NCBI GenBank assembly: GCA_019009955.1 | Contig: CM032228.1 | Coordinates: 208,052,001 to 208,116,000 of the forward strand | Origin: Riptortus pedestris | Taxonomy: Eukaryota; Arthropoda; Insecta; Hemiptera; Alydidae | Direction of reading: 5' to 3' | DNA: 64,000 nucleotides | In this document: positions 62,112 to 64,000 of the stretch, in pieces | How the letters are laid out: every line of letters starts with the position of its first letter | Numbering within the stretch: position 1 is the stretch's first letter | Notes under the pieces: generated by a model | What the model was told of the DNA's origin: nothing | The model's input: only the letters and a program-made list of their open reading frames with translations | Database searches by the model: none | Made by a program: the position numbers and the translations under genes

Positions 62112-62301
62112 ATAATAATAATATATAATAGACTCGCATTTGGGCCAGTGGAAAGTGGGCTTCTTCAATTTTAGAAGGTTTACATCTGCGTTTCCAACTA
62201 GTCTTAAATTGTCTAAGATTGATTTTAGAATCGAAAAATGTCTGGTTACAAATAAAGTTTGTACTTTATTTGTATCCAGATTGGTTTCAACAAGGAAATT
62301 A

Positions 62302-62523
62302 ATGTTTCATCTCATCATTAGCTTAATTGTAGCTTTGTTACTCAATTCTACATTAGAGATGCAACGAGGACAAGACAGTTCTCCTAACAGTACCCAGAGC
62401 AGAGGAGTTGCTCCAATGAGCCGGAGGGAGTTTTATGTGGGAAGCGGCCTAGATCGTATGAAATACAGGCAGCTACAAAAGGAGACAGGCATTGGCATTG
62501 TCCGAATGTTGTACGTGAACTAG
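62302..62523 (+). CDS. Candidate small secreted protein (73 codons), unproven
   Basis: ATG at 62302 opens a frame ending with TAG at 62521. The first 18 residues look like a signal peptide: a short start, then the hydrophobic run LIISLIVALLL. Residues 41-42 are a dibasic RR, with REFYVGSGLDR following, which loosely recalls processed peptide precursors. I do not recognise a family. A pyrimidine-rich tract ending TTTGTATCCAG lies about 25 bp upstream and would serve as a splice acceptor placing the ATG near the start of an exon. The same frame is open upstream to 62140 and, after the TAG, again to 62709, so a single stop splits about 190 codons. That may mean a pseudogene, or simply a GC-richer stretch. 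Chance frames of this size are common in this window. Confidence 0.2.
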   Translation: MFHLIISLIVALLLNSTLEMQRGQDSSPNSTQSRGVAPMSRREFYVGSGLDRMKYRQLQKETGIGIVRMLYVN

Positions 62524-63224
62524 GAAATGGGAGACGCATACGTCAGGGAGATGAGAAGTAGGTTTGATGATCGCACGTCTAGCCCAGCCCTCCTTCTCCC
62601 GAATAAACGACACATCCATTGTTTGTCCAGATGTGAACTTCCTAGAGCTAGTCAAGTCAGGGTCAATGGCAGAATGATTTTGGTTTTTCAATTATTTGAA
62701 AAACCCTGAAGAGCCTTTCATGAAACACAAGTCATCTTGAGTTAAGAATTAATTCGTGCTTAGCAAATGTCAAGGACTGTCAGTTTGAACTTGCATCTAT
62801 TTTACATTAATATTGCACAAGAAGAAGAAAATGAATAAAAACAGTTGAACACCAGTTTTCTTTGTAGTTTCAAGTCTTATCATTGATAATAAAATAAAAT
62901 AGCTTCATGTTTATTATTTTCTGATAGATATCATTGAATTATTTTACATTGCCCAACCATGATGCTGTATAACATAACCTCATGAATACACGGGAATACT
63001 TCCTTTATTTTAAATAAACAGAATGTTTTACTCACTTGATTTAACATGATTTGGTTTGAAAGCGACAAACGTCTCCTTTCCATTGGATCACCAATATTAT
63101 AGAATAAAAACTAACAATATCATATAACATAATTAAGTTTTTATGATAAACACAAGAGTTCCAAATCTTTGTATCTCTGATAGGTAGAACATTTTTATTT
63201 TCACACTCTTCTAAACTTCTTCTC
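62524..63224. other. Unassigned DNA
   Basis: The first 185 bp continue the open frame described for 62302. The rest is AT-rich without features. Confidence 0.3.
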
Positions 63225-63410
63225 CATGGATTTCGTTTAAAAGGCGAGGTACGCGACTAGATGTAACTAAAGTCCTAAAATGAAATTCCATCAGACTAAG
63301 ACTAGTCATTTTAGAGGTAAACATGATTTTTGAACTAGTCAATACTGAATTTTTTTGCGATTGCAACACTTTCTTTATTTCCTACAAGGAAGTAAAAGCT
63401 TAAGTAAAGT
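63225..63410 (-). repeat. Rep-C fragment, reverse
   Basis: 'ACTAGTCATTTTAGAGG', 'TTGAACTAGTCAATACTG', 'TTTTTTTGCGATTGCAACAC' and 'TATTTCCTACAAGGAAGTAA' match the reverse upstream edge of Rep-C. The last forms a short hairpin, TACTTCC/GGAAGTA-like. Confidence 0.65.
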
Positions 63411-64000
63411 AACCTGCAGATTTAATGTTAAAATACCTTTTAATTAAATTATTTAAGAAGACAAAATTTAAGAGAATTGAATGTAAATTTTGAAATTAAA
63501 TTTCACTTATTTTTATTGTGGCTAATCCATTTTCAATAAAGGATTAAACTAGCGATTTTATGAGTTCTTGTATCTGCGGCCAAAAAACTGAACCCATTAT
63601 TCATCGTTAAACAAGATTCACAGAAGAAGTGAATGACGTGAAGAATAGGTGTATAACAAATATACTAAATCCTTTGCTATTTTAGATTTGCTGGCTTTCC
63701 AAGGCTTTTCATCTTCAGAGCCTACTACGAAGTGAAATTACTCCGAATTAACCAAGATTTATTATTCTGACTTGTGCCAGCCTAATCTTACAAATTTGCC
63801 GAATGAGTACTCTTCAGTCTCCGATTGGTAATTTGTATGTCCACTTATGTGTGATTTTGTCATGTTGCAGCTGTTGAAGGTCACGAGGCGTGCATGTTAG
63901 TAAATGATTGCATTAATATAATTGCTCGCTTGCCTGAGAGTAATTGAATATAATAGCTACTTAGAAGTGCATTACTTTATAACTGCATATATAAATGCAT
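63411..64000. other. Unassigned AT-rich DNA
   Basis: Nothing recognised to the window edge. Confidence 0.35.

Noticed and set aside
62140..62301. Upstream extension of the 62302 frame to 62140 as the true start
   Set aside because: It begins at TTG and lies next to the duplicated GACTCGCAT segment. The ATG at 62302 with a hydrophobic start is the only sensible initiation.

Overview
This 64 kb window looks like AT-rich, repeat-dense nuclear DNA of an animal, most likely an arthropod. The reasons are long (TA)n, (TG)n, (GA)n and (CT)n microsatellites, tRNA-derived SINEs with 9-13 bp target-site duplications, a 5'-truncated non-LTR retrotransposon with a recognisable RNase H domain, and no dense gene layout on either strand. 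I cannot name the species. No complete host gene, rRNA gene, functional tRNA gene or CRISPR array is visible. Most long open frames are what chance gives in such DNA, or are translations of repeats.

The dominant content is one interspersed family, here HINE-A, with roughly 28 full, partial or decayed copies on both strands. Its consensus, read from alignable copies, is: T-rich flank; AGCAGATTTCCC within a palindrome (perfect in the best copies); a block with CTACCCAGGAGATGACG; a variable microsatellite; CTCTAGCGGTCGCAATTTTT; a G-run; two blocks forming an internal inverted repeat (AAATATCTCCGTTA and TTAACCGAGATATTT); one of several interchangeable 3' modules; GGGAAATCTGCTTAG; a small hairpin (ACGCA/TGCGT); and GACGGACTTTTT. 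Subterminal inverted repeats, an embedded microsatellite and a 3' hairpin are the architecture of non-autonomous Helentron elements (HINE/DINE-1 type). No Rep/helicase partner is present.

A second family, SINE-B, carries a tRNA-like head with an RNA polymerase III B box and a CCACCCT/AGGGTGG hairpin in its body. Three copies show clear target-site duplications. A third family, Rep-C, has at least seven fragments. Further structures are a decayed tandem array with a period of about 150-170 bp at 44.5-45.9 kb (split by a SINE-B), an inverted repeat with 100-bp arms at 49.65-50.23 kb, a four-unit 33-bp minisatellite at 27.9 kb, and nested or duplicated junctions at 2.9, 52.4 and 61.9 kb.

Layout: 0-6 kb HINE-A with SINE-B; 6-9.4 kb unassigned plus one microsatellite; 9.4-10.15 kb retrotransposon 3' end; 10-25 kb sparse repeats, large microsatellites and a few GC-richer islands; 25-27 kb a candidate exon, a full HINE-A and a GC-rich island with a promoter-like motif pair; 27-33 kb a minisatellite, one HINE-A and an ambiguous coding-like stretch; 33-43 kb a dense HINE-A cluster; 44-53 kb the tandem array, SINE-B and Rep-C; 53-62 kb another HINE-A cluster; 62-64 kb a small open frame with a signal-peptide-like start. 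The GC-richer islands are where exons of genes with very large introns might lie, but the sequence alone does not prove any.
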